Of a DNA stretch of 64,000 nt, positions 46,060 to 54,283 are shown piece by piece (the stretch's first letter is position 1; every line of letters begins with the position of its first letter). The DNA is from Campylobacter concisus. GTDB taxonomy: Bacteria; Campylobacterota; Campylobacteria; Campylobacterales; Campylobacteraceae. The DNA lies in contig NZ_LVLC01000030.1 of NCBI RefSeq assembly GCF_002092855.1, positions 186,001-250,000 on the forward strand. Reading direction: 5' to 3'. Below the pieces are notes generated by a model. The model did no database searches. It was not told the DNA's origin and saw nothing but the letters and a program-made list of their open reading frames with translations. A program made the translations under genes and the position numbers.

Positions 46060-46312
46060 ATACCTAAACTACGATGTTTCTACAATATTATATTGCAGTC
46101 ACCTTTCATGAAATATAGCTTAATGTTTGTAGCAAAATAAAATTTTATGTAGCAAATTCTTAAGCTTGCAGTAATTTTAACACGTTTTTGTAAAATTTTT
46201 AAAAAACAAGTAAAATTTTTTAACGAATAATCTACTATAATATAATCTGTCACTTTGCCGGGTTAAATTTTTATCATAGTTTAAATAAAATAAGTATAGA
46301 TGTATAGTAGAA
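46060..46312. other. AT-rich segment after attR, no gene seen
   Basis: I see no open frame of note and no clear hairpin in this stretch; CTATAATATAATC near 46234 could be a -10 for the broken frame that follows. The rest of the 960-bp gap before 47022 is described in the next two entries, apart from a featureless AT-rich part at 46533-46740. Confidence 0.4.
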
Positions 46313-46532
46313 ATGGCGTTTGTAGCTATTGAATATTGGCTAAAAAATATTTTTGATGATTATTATACATTCATACCCCTAGCGATAAAACACAAAATAG
46401 AGATAGGCTGCATAAGCATCACGAGATCCTGCGTATGTCAAATACTGGCTACCATTTATAAAGATAAAAGAGTCAGAGTATTTAAAGGCAAAATTTGAGA
46501 ATTTGTTTGGAGAGTATTTGGTGCGCAATTGA
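46313..46532 (+). pseudogene. Broken frame of unknown origin
   Basis: One frame reads MAFVAIEYWLKNIFDDYY and on to EIGCISITR; near 46437 a shift to another frame continues DPAYVKYWLPFIKIKESEYL and KAKFENLFGEYLVRN before a stop. The second piece looks like real protein sequence, so I take this as a small frameshifted gene. I do not recognise the family. Confidence 0.35.
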
Positions 46533-46741
46533 TGATGATGCAATAATTTTTATTTGGTAATTTTAAGATATTTGTTTCGATTCCTCATATAAATACTAGC
46601 ATTAAGTAATTCATAAGTATTTTTATGCTATACAATCAATTATAAGCAAAAACCCCTTGATATATCGTGCTTTTTAAAACATAAAATCATTTTTTTATTC
46701 TACTTACTATCAAATTCATTGACTCGACTATAAAAAAAGAT

Positions 46742-46850
46742 TATAATGCTCACAATTTTTAAAAATAAAATATTTTTAACCAAAGGAGGTTAAGATGATC
46801 AAAATTAGTTAGAAGCAGAGGTTCTGTTTAAGTGTTAGAAAAGAACCTCT
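46742..46850 (+). promoter_or_regulatory. Promoter, strong ribosome site, 5-codon frame and stem loop
   Basis: TATAAT at 46742-46747, AAAGGAGGT at 46782-46790 (almost complete complement to 16S rRNA), then ATG ATC AAA ATT AGT TAG (MIKIS, 46795-46812). A hairpin follows: AGAGGTTCT at 46817-46825 pairs perfectly with AGAACCTCT at 46842-46850. The set-up resembles a translated leader with attenuation, 170 bp before the next gene. Alternatively it is the stub of a deleted gene. Confidence 0.5.
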
Positions 46851-47021
46851 ACGATAAATTTTAGCGTTTTTATTGTAACCGTTCTCTACTTTTAAACTAC
46901 TTAAATAAAAACCTTATCAACAACTACTATATTAAAGCAATGGGCACACTATAGGTATGTCTATTTGGTGAGATGGCTATTGCTGTCTTTATAAAATTTT
47001 AAAAAGCTATAGGAGAAAAAT

Positions 47022-47324
47022 ATGGCGAATAAAAAAATGCTTTTAAATGATTTAAAGGCTATCAGAAAAAATAAAACAAAACAGGAGATTAAAAAAGCAT
47101 GCTTGGATGTCTTTTTTCCAGAAAAGGTAACATTCAAAGAATGCAAGTTACTAATCGAAAATCGTTATAGCGTAAAGCTATCAAATAAAGAGTTTTCCAA
47201 ATGGAGGAAAGAGTATGATGCAAAAGACACACATCAAACCTCTTATACAGATCAAATTCCTGAGGTTAAAGAAGACGAAAACAACGATGAGGAGCTAAGT
47301 AATGGCACTAACAATCAAGAGTAG
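47022..47324 (+). CDS. Small plasmid-type protein of unknown function
   Basis: 100 residues, Lys-rich N-terminal two thirds (KNKTKQEIKKACLDVF) with a possible DNA-binding helical segment, and an acidic C-terminal tail (EVKEDENNDEELS). I do not recognise a family. It starts after TAGGAGAAA and overlaps the next gene by 23 bp, so it belongs to the mobilization operon. Confidence 0.65.
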   Translation: MANKKMLLNDLKAIRKNKTKQEIKKACLDVFFPEKVTFKECKLLIENRYSVKLSNKEFSKWRKEYDAKDTHQTSYTDQIPEVKEDENNDEELSNGTNNQE

Positions 47325-47847
47325 TGATACAGCAGTTGCGGCAAATGCCGTAATTGCACTACAAGAACATATCGAAATGAGCAATAAGGCTAGTGAAAAT
47401 ATTAGAAATAATATTGAACTTTTTAATCAAGCTGCAGATAGCTTTGATAAAAGCTTTAAAGAAAAAATAGAACTTATAGAGCAAGGAGGTATTGAACTTA
47501 TAAATGCAACAAAAGAGATTCAAAACAACTTTCAAAATACTCTAAAGAGTGCAGATAAAACTATATCAAAGATTAACTCATCTTTTAGCTCTTTGATGAA
47601 GAAGATAGTATCTGCATTAATTGCCTTTGTATTTATAGAAGCAATCTTCTTTTTTGGCTACTTGTTTTATGATAGTCATAAGACGAATGAAACCAAATCT
47701 GCACTACAAAGCAATCTAGATAAAGCACTTTATGATGTGTCTAATCTTAAAGACTTTATCATCCATATCTACAACCAAGATAGCCAAAAAGCTAGCGAAG
47801 ATTTTACTAAATGGCTAAACACAAATGGTGACAGCAGTGTTCAGTAG
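47302..47847 (+). CDS. Coiled-coil membrane protein of the mobilization operon (MobB/MbeB-like by position)
   Basis: 181 residues. Residues 1-105 are charged helices with heptad pattern. One membrane segment at about 107-130 (VSALIAFVFIEAIFFFGYLF) and a short charged tail follow. Many MOBP plasmids carry a comparable coiled-coil/membrane accessory protein between other mob genes. The assignment is by position and shape only. Confidence 0.65.
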   Translation: MALTIKSSDTAVAANAVIALQEHIEMSNKASENIRNNIELFNQAADSFDKSFKEKIELIEQGGIELINATKEIQNNFQNTLKSADKTISKINSSFSSLMKKIVSALIAFVFIEAIFFFGYLFYDSHKTNETKSALQSNLDKALYDVSNLKDFIIHIYNQDSQKASEDFTKWLNTNGDSSVQ

Positions 47848-47877
47848 TAAGCAAATTTTTCTAATAGCAAGACACAT

Positions 47878-47918
47878 ACAATGTATGACACTTCGTTTTC
47901 ATACTTTGTATAATCTTG
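47878..47918 (+). other. oriT: Candidate oriT: inverted repeat plus nic consensus
   Basis: ACAATGTATGA (47878-47888) and TCATACTTTGT (47899-47909) form an inverted repeat with 10 of 11 bases matching. Nine bases after the right arm is ATCTTG followed by C (47913-47919), matching the IncP/MOBP nic consensus YATCYTG^Y. RP4 has the same layout: an inverted repeat with the nick about 8 nt after it. It sits upstream of mobC and the relaxase gene, the normal place. Confidence 0.65.
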
Positions 47919-47946
47919 CTCTGCCGAGGGCTACAATGCTAGATAT

Positions 47947-47968
47947 AAGAAGCGTTAAAACGCTTCTT
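47947..47968 (+). promoter_or_regulatory. 10-bp inverted repeat upstream of mobC
   Basis: AAGAAGCGTT / AACGCTTCTT with a 2-nt loop, 32 bp before the mobC start. It could be an operator for the ribbon-helix-helix MobC protein, which often represses its own operon, or a hairpin in the mRNA. Confidence 0.5.
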
Positions 47969-47999
47969 CTCGCTATCACATTTTATGAAAGGATATCAT

Positions 48000-48362
48000 A
48001 TGTCAAAAAATGTCAAGGATAAGGTGCTCTCCGCAAGGATCACTTATCAACAATACGATAAGCTATCTAAAATAGCCCTAGAGTTAGATATGTCAAGATC
48101 AGAAATCATTTCCTACCTTATAGATAATGGCACTGTAAATTCTGAATCCATAAAAAAGAAAGAGCTATATCCAGCAATCATTGCAAATTTTGCTAGACCT
48201 TTTAATAACATTAATCAAATAGCAAAGAAACTAAATATAGCTTATAAGACCAGTGGTAATATAGCTTTAGAAGTGATACTGCGAGCACAAGAAGATTTGT
48301 ACAAAATCCAATCAGTGCTAACTGAAATTTTAAGCCTAATAAGGAGTAGATATGATAGTTAA
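48000..48362 (+). CDS. mobC: Relaxosome accessory protein MobC (ribbon-helix-helix)
   Basis: Binds oriT and helps melt it for the relaxase. The N-terminal half KVLSARITYQQYDKLSKIAL and MSRSEIISYLIDNG is a ribbon-helix-helix, followed by the MobC family part (IIANFARPFNNINQIAKKL). I start at 48000 because AAGGA lies 7 nt before this ATG; an upstream ATG would add MKGYH. 120 residues. Its last codons overlap the relaxase start. Confidence 0.87.
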   Translation: MSKNVKDKVLSARITYQQYDKLSKIALELDMSRSEIISYLIDNGTVNSESIKKKELYPAIIANFARPFNNINQIAKKLNIAYKTSGNIALEVILRAQEDLYKIQSVLTEILSLIRSRYDS

Positions 48363-50802
48363 GATCTCAAAAGGAGAAAAGGGCATAGCTGATTATCTAA
48401 AAACTGGCAAGAAAAGAGATTCAAAGCTAACTAGAGATGAAAAAGATGATAGATTGCCACTGGCTGGAAATTTAGATCTTATAGAGATGTCTGAAAAGTA
48501 CCAGAGCAAGAAAAAGAATAAGAAACATAACTACTATCATATATCCTTGTCATTTACTTCAGAGGAGTGGAGCAGGCTATATGAAAGTGGCAATATAGAT
48601 GAGCTTATAATAGATTTTTTGAGGCTCACTTTCCCAAATCACGACATAGATGAGCTACTTTTTTATGCTGAAGCTCATCTGCCTATAATAAAAGAAGAGC
48701 CATATATTCCTCGTCCAGAAGGGACGCTAGAAAACAGAGTATTAAATAAAAAACATAAAAATGGCGAACCGCTAAAAAGAGAGCCTCATATTCATCTAAT
48801 AGTCTCTTTTGAAAATATGAAATTTACTCATAGTGTAAAAACTGGTGGAGTAATATATACAAAAGGTGCAGCCAAGCAACAAGTAAAAGCTATTATGGCT
48901 AAATCAGCAGAGAAATTTAAAAGAGTAGTTAATGACATCTTATCTAACAAGTATGGATTAAATAATATAGAGCCCTTAAGCATGGATGAAGACCAACTAG
49001 AAAAGCAATATGAAAGCTTTAAAAGTGCAGCACAAAAGGTTAAGAAAGGCAAAGAAAAAGATACGCTAATAAAGATAGAAACAGATGTTGTGATCGAGCC
49101 AAAAGCCAATATAAAAGAGCAAAATATAAGTGTTGAAGAACTACTAGCCGATGCTAAAAATTCTACAGCTGATTATCTATTAAGAATGATAGAAGAAGAT
49201 GAGGGTTTCAAAAAAGACTATTATGATAGGGCAAAGAGACTTAACGCAGTGGATATAAGAGAATTTTTGCCTATGATCAATGCAAAATTTAACATCACCG
49301 CAAAACCTGAAATGGTAAATGACAAATATAAAGTAAGAGTGGATGGTTTTAATGGAACTTATAATCTAACTGATCTAATGTGTAAGATAGTCTATAATGG
49401 CAGAAAAGGAGTGTTATTTCACGTAGTTAATGAGCTAGAGCAAATGCTTATAGAACTTCAAGCTAATAAAAATGAGCCAAAGATAACATTAAGTGTAAGT
49501 AGTGACTTTGGCACGCCAAATAAAGACCCAAAGGCTCAAGTGTTAAATAGCTGGAAAACGATACAAATAGAGCCATACAATCTAAAATCAATACTTAAAA
49601 ACTATTCAGCTATATCAGTGGCAGGTTTTAAAGATAAAAGTGAAGAAGCTAGCAGTATTGACAGCATAACTCCTACGCTTATATATGATATAGATAACTC
49701 TAAATTTACTGCAAATGATGCTCAAAATTTACTACAAAGTAAAGGGATAAAAGGCTTCATATACCCAACCACCTATCAAGCGCCAGACACAAAAGTAGAG
49801 AAATTTAAACTCATCATACCCACAACAAGAGCTCCAAGTTTAAATGAATATGATGAATACATAAAAGAGATAACAAGAGAGCTTGGGTTATATAACATAG
49901 TAAATAACTCCAGCTTGCATCCTAGTAAATTTCACTACACTCCAGTGCCAGGATCTGAATTTGTAAGCATTAGTGGAAAAACTTTTGATAATACAAGAGC
50001 CATTGAAGATGCTGGCTTAAAAACAGATATTAATAATATGGATATTAAAGCCATATATGAAGATTTACAAAATCTAAGAAAATATGAGCTTGGTTATGAA
50101 ACAAAAGATACCAACTCACATATTAAAAGAACAAGCTACCAAGCTATATCATCAAAAATTCCGATAAAAGAGTTAATAGAATACTTTGACGAGAGTACTA
50201 TGGTTAAAAAATATAAAGATTATCAAATGCTTTTTAATAATAACAGTAGATACCTATACTTGCCAGAAGAAAATACAGCCTACTCTTTTAACCAAAATAG
50301 ACACTATACTCCATATATCTACATTAGAGATAAATTTTATGAAGCAACTAGAAAGATAAAAACTGGATTTTATGATGATGATCTCATTAAAAAGATAGGA
50401 CTTAAACAAAATGAATATAAAGGCTTTGTAAAAGGTATCGATGATCATCTAGATATAAATAGATACTATTTAGCTTTTATAAATAGAACTGAAAACTTTA
50501 AAAAATATCTATCGAATATAGCTAAGACTAACTATAAAGGCTTAATTTATAATATAAAAACATATATGAAAGATTGGCAAGATATGCAAGGTTTTAATAA
50601 GCTAAAGGAGCGTTATAGAACAGATAAGATATATCTAACAGAAGATCATATATTATTTGGTTCACTAAAAATAACAAAGCAAGAGCTATACGATCAAGGA
50701 CTTGATAAGAATTTTGGAGTAGAGCAATCAAAACAACAATCAAATGAGATAGAGGGCAAAGAGCAAAATGTGAAGTCAGAGTATGATGGTTTGGGAAGGT
50801 AG
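48352..50802 (+). CDS. Relaxase with a C-terminal primase-like domain
   Basis: 816 residues. The N-terminal relaxase: NYYHISLSFTSEEW (60-73), AEAHLPI (His109) and EPHIHLIVSF (HxH 146-148), the histidine cluster of MOBP-type nicking enzymes. A linker region follows to about 430. The C-terminal half has PTLIYDIDNSKF (DxD at 446-448), FKLIIPTTRAPS and SLHPSKFHYTPVPG (His523), resembling the motifs of archaeo-eukaryotic-type primases of phages and plasmids. A relaxase-primase fusion is known in RSF1010 MobA-RepB', but that domain differs. The primase assignment is an inference from motifs. Translation is coupled to mobC. Confidence 0.75.
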   Translation: MIVKISKGEKGIADYLKTGKKRDSKLTRDEKDDRLPLAGNLDLIEMSEKYQSKKKNKKHNYYHISLSFTSEEWSRLYESGNIDELIIDFLRLTFPNHDIDELLFYAEAHLPIIKEEPYIPRPEGTLENRVLNKKHKNGEPLKREPHIHLIVSFENMKFTHSVKTGGVIYTKGAAKQQVKAIMAKSAEKFKRVVNDILSNKYGLNNIEPLSMDEDQLEKQYESFKSAAQKVKKGKEKDTLIKIETDVVIEPKANIKEQNISVEELLADAKNSTADYLLRMIEEDEGFKKDYYDRAKRLNAVDIREFLPMINAKFNITAKPEMVNDKYKVRVDGFNGTYNLTDLMCKIVYNGRKGVLFHVVNELEQMLIELQANKNEPKITLSVSSDFGTPNKDPKAQVLNSWKTIQIEPYNLKSILKNYSAISVAGFKDKSEEASSIDSITPTLIYDIDNSKFTANDAQNLLQSKGIKGFIYPTTYQAPDTKVEKFKLIIPTTRAPSLNEYDEYIKEITRELGLYNIVNNSSLHPSKFHYTPVPGSEFVSISGKTFDNTRAIEDAGLKTDINNMDIKAIYEDLQNLRKYELGYETKDTNSHIKRTSYQAISSKIPIKELIEYFDESTMVKKYKDYQMLFNNNSRYLYLPEENTAYSFNQNRHYTPYIYIRDKFYEATRKIKTGFYDDDLIKKIGLKQNEYKGFVKGIDDHLDINRYYLAFINRTENFKKYLSNIAKTNYKGLIYNIKTYMKDWQDMQGFNKLKERYRTDKIYLTEDHILFGSLKITKQELYDQGLDKNFGVEQSKQQSNEIEGKEQNVKSEYDGLGR

Positions 50803-50860
50803 ATTATCGTAAGCTGTTATAGAAGACAAATTATTAGCATTGTATCTTCTTGTCCTTCTC

Positions 50861-52075
50861 TCATCCCATAAAACCAAACGGCAATGCAAACATATCATCA
50901 TCTAGCTTCATAGCCGTATCTCCAGCATAAAAAACTATGCCTTTATCAAATTTGCTTTGTAAATTTTCTTTTAGATGGTAGATATGCTTAAAGTCATCTT
51001 TACTGATAGTTTTTGAGGACTTGACCTCTATGGCTATGAGTTTGCCTGATATCTCAAGGATAAAGTCTATCTCTTTTTGATCGCTAGTTCTGTAGTAGTA
51101 TATGTTTGCTCTTTTTTTGCTATTTGTATTTGCCTTTAGTAGCTCATCAAATACAAATGTCTCATATATGGCGCCTTTATAAGGAGAATTTGCAAGATCT
51201 TGTACTGATGAAATTTGAAGTAAGTGTGCCAGCACACCTGTGTCAGTAGCAAAAATTTTAGGAGTTTTTATAAGTCTTTTTAGAGCGTTATTAAAATACG
51301 GCTGAAGCTTTTGGATCTGATAAGTATGCTCAAGCACGCTAAAATAGCTGTCAAACGTCTTATTATCAAGCCCAGACTCTAGGCATAGCTCATTTTTGTT
51401 AAAGATGTTGCCGCTTCTTAGCATACATAGGCGGTACATAGTGATAAATTTATCCATATTTCTGATGTTGCCTATCTCTTTGGCATCTGATTCTATATAT
51501 GTTCTTATATATGAGCTAAACCAGAGATATTTTGATTTCTCTGAGTCTATCTTTGTGATCTCCGGGTAGCCGCCGTTTATGATCTTTTCAGATAAGCCGT
51601 CGTTGTCATACTTCTTTAGCACAAGATGGCTTATATCGCCGCTTAAAATATCTATCAAATTTTCATCACTATGGCTTAGCTCTTTTTGAGAAAGCGGATA
51701 AAGCTCTACTATGCCTATCCTGCCAGCAAGAGAGTCTGATATATCTTTAAAGCCCTTTAAATTTGCAGAGCCAGTTAATATAAACTGCCCATTTGTTCTA
51801 TCCTTATCTACAAATTCTTTTATTGCTAAAAGCAGTATAGGCACTCTTTGTATCTCATCTATCACGATAGGCTTCTCGCAATGCTCTATAAAGCCTTTTG
51901 GATCGTTTCTTGCGGATTCATATATATTAATATCGTCAAGCGTTACGTAATTTGGTATATCTAAATTTAAAGCAAGGGTTGATTTGCCAACTTGTCTAGC
52001 TCCGCTTATCAAAAGCACAGGAAAGCTTTTCATATACTCTTTTATTTCGTCGCTTATGGCTCGTTTGATGTACAT
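50861..52075 (-). CDS. AAA ATPase with DUF4143 domain
   Basis: 404 residues, start ATG MYIKRAISDEIKEYMKSFP. Walker A is LLISGARQVGKSTLAL (about 22-37), Walker B IVIDEIQRVPILL, and sensor FILTGSANLKGF. The C-terminal DUF4143 part ends with a nuclease-like sheet, IDFILEISGKLIAIEVKSSK (the D..ExK pattern). Such orphan ATPases are frequent in mobile and intestinal bacterial genomes; their role is unknown. It runs opposite to the relaxase operon. Confidence 0.9.
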   Translation of the reverse strand: MYIKRAISDEIKEYMKSFPVLLISGARQVGKSTLALNLDIPNYVTLDDINIYESARNDPKGFIEHCEKPIVIDEIQRVPILLLAIKEFVDKDRTNGQFILTGSANLKGFKDISDSLAGRIGIVELYPLSQKELSHSDENLIDILSGDISHLVLKKYDNDGLSEKIINGGYPEITKIDSEKSKYLWFSSYIRTYIESDAKEIGNIRNMDKFITMYRLCMLRSGNIFNKNELCLESGLDNKTFDSYFSVLEHTYQIQKLQPYFNNALKRLIKTPKIFATDTGVLAHLLQISSVQDLANSPYKGAIYETFVFDELLKANTNSKKRANIYYYRTSDQKEIDFILEISGKLIAIEVKSSKTISKDDFKHIYHLKENLQSKFDKGIVFYAGDTAMKLDDDMFALPFGFMG

Positions 52076-52139
52076 AGTATTTTATCCTTAAATATTTAGG
52101 AGTATAATACTATAATATATAAAATTTTACAAGGATGGT

Positions 52140-52319
52140 TTGGTTAAGATAATTGTATATTTAAATTTAATTCGAACTAAAACTGGTAAGATTAAGTCAG
52201 CCACTGTTATTTTTTATCACACTGAGTATTTTATTGGTAGGGTTTTAAGCAATATCACCTCAGATCTTAATATTGACAAATGGCAGTTAAATTTTCCCTC
52301 AAAAGGAGCAGCACAATAA
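52140..52319 (+). CDS. Small hypothetical protein (59 aa)
   Basis: A TTG start 4 nt after AAGGATG opens a 59-codon frame, VKIIVYLNLIRTKTGKIKSA and on to NIDKWQLNFPSKG. TATAATATATAAAATT upstream could be its promoter. The 303-bp gap between the ATPase gene and the type III remnant otherwise shows nothing. I do not know the family, and coding is uncertain. Confidence 0.35.
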   Translation: MVKIIVYLNLIRTKTGKIKSATVIFYHTEYFIGRVLSNITSDLNIDKWQLNFPSKGAAQ

Positions 52320-52378
52320 CCATTTTTGGAATATTGCACAGGCTCTTTTATACTGCGACCTAACTTCCCAATAAATTT

Positions 52379-53398
52379 TTACCTCATAACTTTATCCAGT
52401 AGTGATTTATAGCTATCCACTACGTCATAGACCACGCTATCGTTGCTTATAGCCTTAAAATGCTCCTTTGCGCAGTGGATTTTGGACTCTTCGACTTGGC
52501 GAAGCTGCATAGAGTTCATAGACCCTTTAGTCTCCGCGACAAAATAAATATGCTTAATATCTCCCTCATAAAATGCAATCGCCCAGTCTGGATTATATTT
52601 TCCCACAGGCGTGCTTATATAAAGCCACTTGGAAGCTTAACATAAACCGCAACGTCCTTGCTTGCATCTAGTTCCATTGCAAAATTCTTCTCATTCGTCG
52701 AGTCATATACGACATGATCGTAAAGATGTTTTTTTATTTTAACCGCATTTTTTTCAAGCTGACCTTTTATCGTAGGATCCGTAAAAACCGCGGTATCGTA
52801 TTTTTCATCTAGCGCATTATAAGTAATATGCTGTATAATCGCCGTCGCTTTTTCATCATTCTTAAGAGCAGCTGCTTTTCTTTGAGAATTTTAGACTCTA
52901 ACGCTAAAATTTGTCTTTGTAAAAGCTCCTTTTGCTCCAACCTAGCTACAGACTCTTTGAGGCTTTCGCCTAAAATCAAATTTTGTAATTTATCGCCAGC
53001 TATTTGACGAATAAAATTTTCATAGGCTGTGTCAAGATTTAAGCTTTCTAGCTTTAAATGCAAATCTTGCTTGTTTTTCCAGTCGGTATAGTAGTAAGAA
53101 TTTACTTTAAAAGCCATATTTCCAGATATAGTGGCCTCTTTGTAGCTAATGCAAACTTTATATCTGTCTTGGTACTCTAAGATAAAACTATATGATACGG
53201 CACCAGCCTATCTATGTGGCGCAATAGCTCACCATCTAGGCTTGGGCTCTTTAAAGATACCTCAAAGACTTCGAACTCTTTTGCGAGATCGCCAGCTGCA
53301 AGATTGGTAGTAGAGGACGCGATTTTATTGCTCCAAATAATTTTATCTACTTGCTCTATGAATATTTTTTTCAAAGCAGGTGATATCTCTAAATTCTA
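52379..53398 (-). pseudogene. Type III restriction system remnant: DUF4391 gene fused by deletion to the end of res
   Basis: Reading on the minus strand from about 53398: LEISPALKKIFIEQVDKIIW to LLRHIDRLVPYH, then a frameshift near 53200 and FILEYQDRYKVCISYKEAT to YYYTDWKNKQDL. This is a DUF4391 protein, usually encoded between mod and res of type III systems. At its C-terminus (about 52860) the frame jumps to KNDEKATAIIQHITYNAL and DTAVFTDPTIKGQLEKNAVK, then after another shift GKYNPDWAIAFYEGD and YFVAETKGSMNS, the C-terminus of a Res subunit. So a deletion joined two genes, with at least two frameshifts. No mod gene is in the window. Confidence 0.8.
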
Positions 53399-53684
53399 AG
53401 TTCTATCTTACATGTTTTATAATCCATATTAGCAAGATTAATTTTAACTTTTTTATCCACAGTGAACAATTCTCTTATTAATTATAAGGTAACTAATAAA
53501 TCGTGTGGTTTCTAATATACTAAAATAGACTCAAAGGTCGTTATAGCACTCAAAAAAGGATAAAGAATATAGAATAAGTTTTAGAAAATCTGATTAAAAT
53601 TTTAAAGATCAATAAGATAAATTATCATAGAATAGTGAAATATCGTTTTGGATAAGTTCGAGGTGATATTTAATAGGAAACAAT

Positions 53685-54281
53685 ATGAAATTTAAAGATT
53701 TTAAAGAAAAAAACAGTAGCAACTATGACTTTTTCACAGCCGATGAGATGAGCCATAAAGAATTTGTAAAACTAAGCTTTGAAGAGTTCTTAGCTAACGA
53801 CAACAGCTCCAAATGGCAGCTTAGTATAGATGACAAGAGGTTTGACTCGTTTCCAAATTTCACCCAAAAACATCAAATTTGCATATCGAATTTAGACTAT
53901 GAAGATAATGTTTTTCAGTTTAGAATTTGCTCTGAAAACAACGTATCAAGCCTTGGCTACCGCATGTTTACGAGCTTTGATAGCATACATAAAGACTTTG
54001 TCACAGACGATATCAAGCACTCTGATGAAGTTATGATGGCCCTAAAGCTTGGCGAGCTTAAAGAGTTTCCTTGCATATCAAAATGCGGCTGGTGGATCAA
54101 AGATATCTGGCGAGATATGTATCCTATCTTAGACGAGACTAACAGCGAGGAATTTGTAGCTGGCATTATAAAAAACGAATTTACCAAAAAGATGACCGAG
54201 ATAAATGAGTGCCTAAAAAACGCTCAAGATGGCGGCAAGCTTGACGAAATTATTGCTAAACTAAAAGATAAAATCAACTAA
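53685..54281 (+). CDS. Hypothetical protein
   Basis: 198 residues, acidic and soluble, with an AGGAAACAATATG start. The middle holds paired aromatic and cysteine residues (FPCISKCGWWIKDIWRDMYP). No family recognised. It converges on the 54284 gene with only 2 bp between stops, so both share one terminator or none. Confidence 0.7.
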   Translation: MKFKDFKEKNSSNYDFFTADEMSHKEFVKLSFEEFLANDNSSKWQLSIDDKRFDSFPNFTQKHQICISNLDYEDNVFQFRICSENNVSSLGYRMFTSFDSIHKDFVTDDIKHSDEVMMALKLGELKEFPCISKCGWWIKDIWRDMYPILDETNSEEFVAGIIKNEFTKKMTEINECLKNAQDGGKLDEIIAKLKDKIN

Positions 54282-54283
54282 AT

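Larger units (their letters stand above)
46060..50802. mobile_element. Second mobilization module, without integrase
   Basis: Immediately after attR lie a promoter with a 5-codon frame, two small plasmid-type genes, an oriT candidate, mobC and a large relaxase. The genes are very AT-rich and unlike the core. No integrase, replication gene or third att copy is visible up to the window end, so the right boundary is unknown. It may be a remnant that once shared the tRNA site, or one moved by the neighbouring element's recombinase. Confidence 0.6.

Noticed and set aside
48828-49109. Minus-strand frame opposite the relaxase gene
   Set aside because: Hydrophobic mirror of a Lys-rich coding stretch, no ribosome site.
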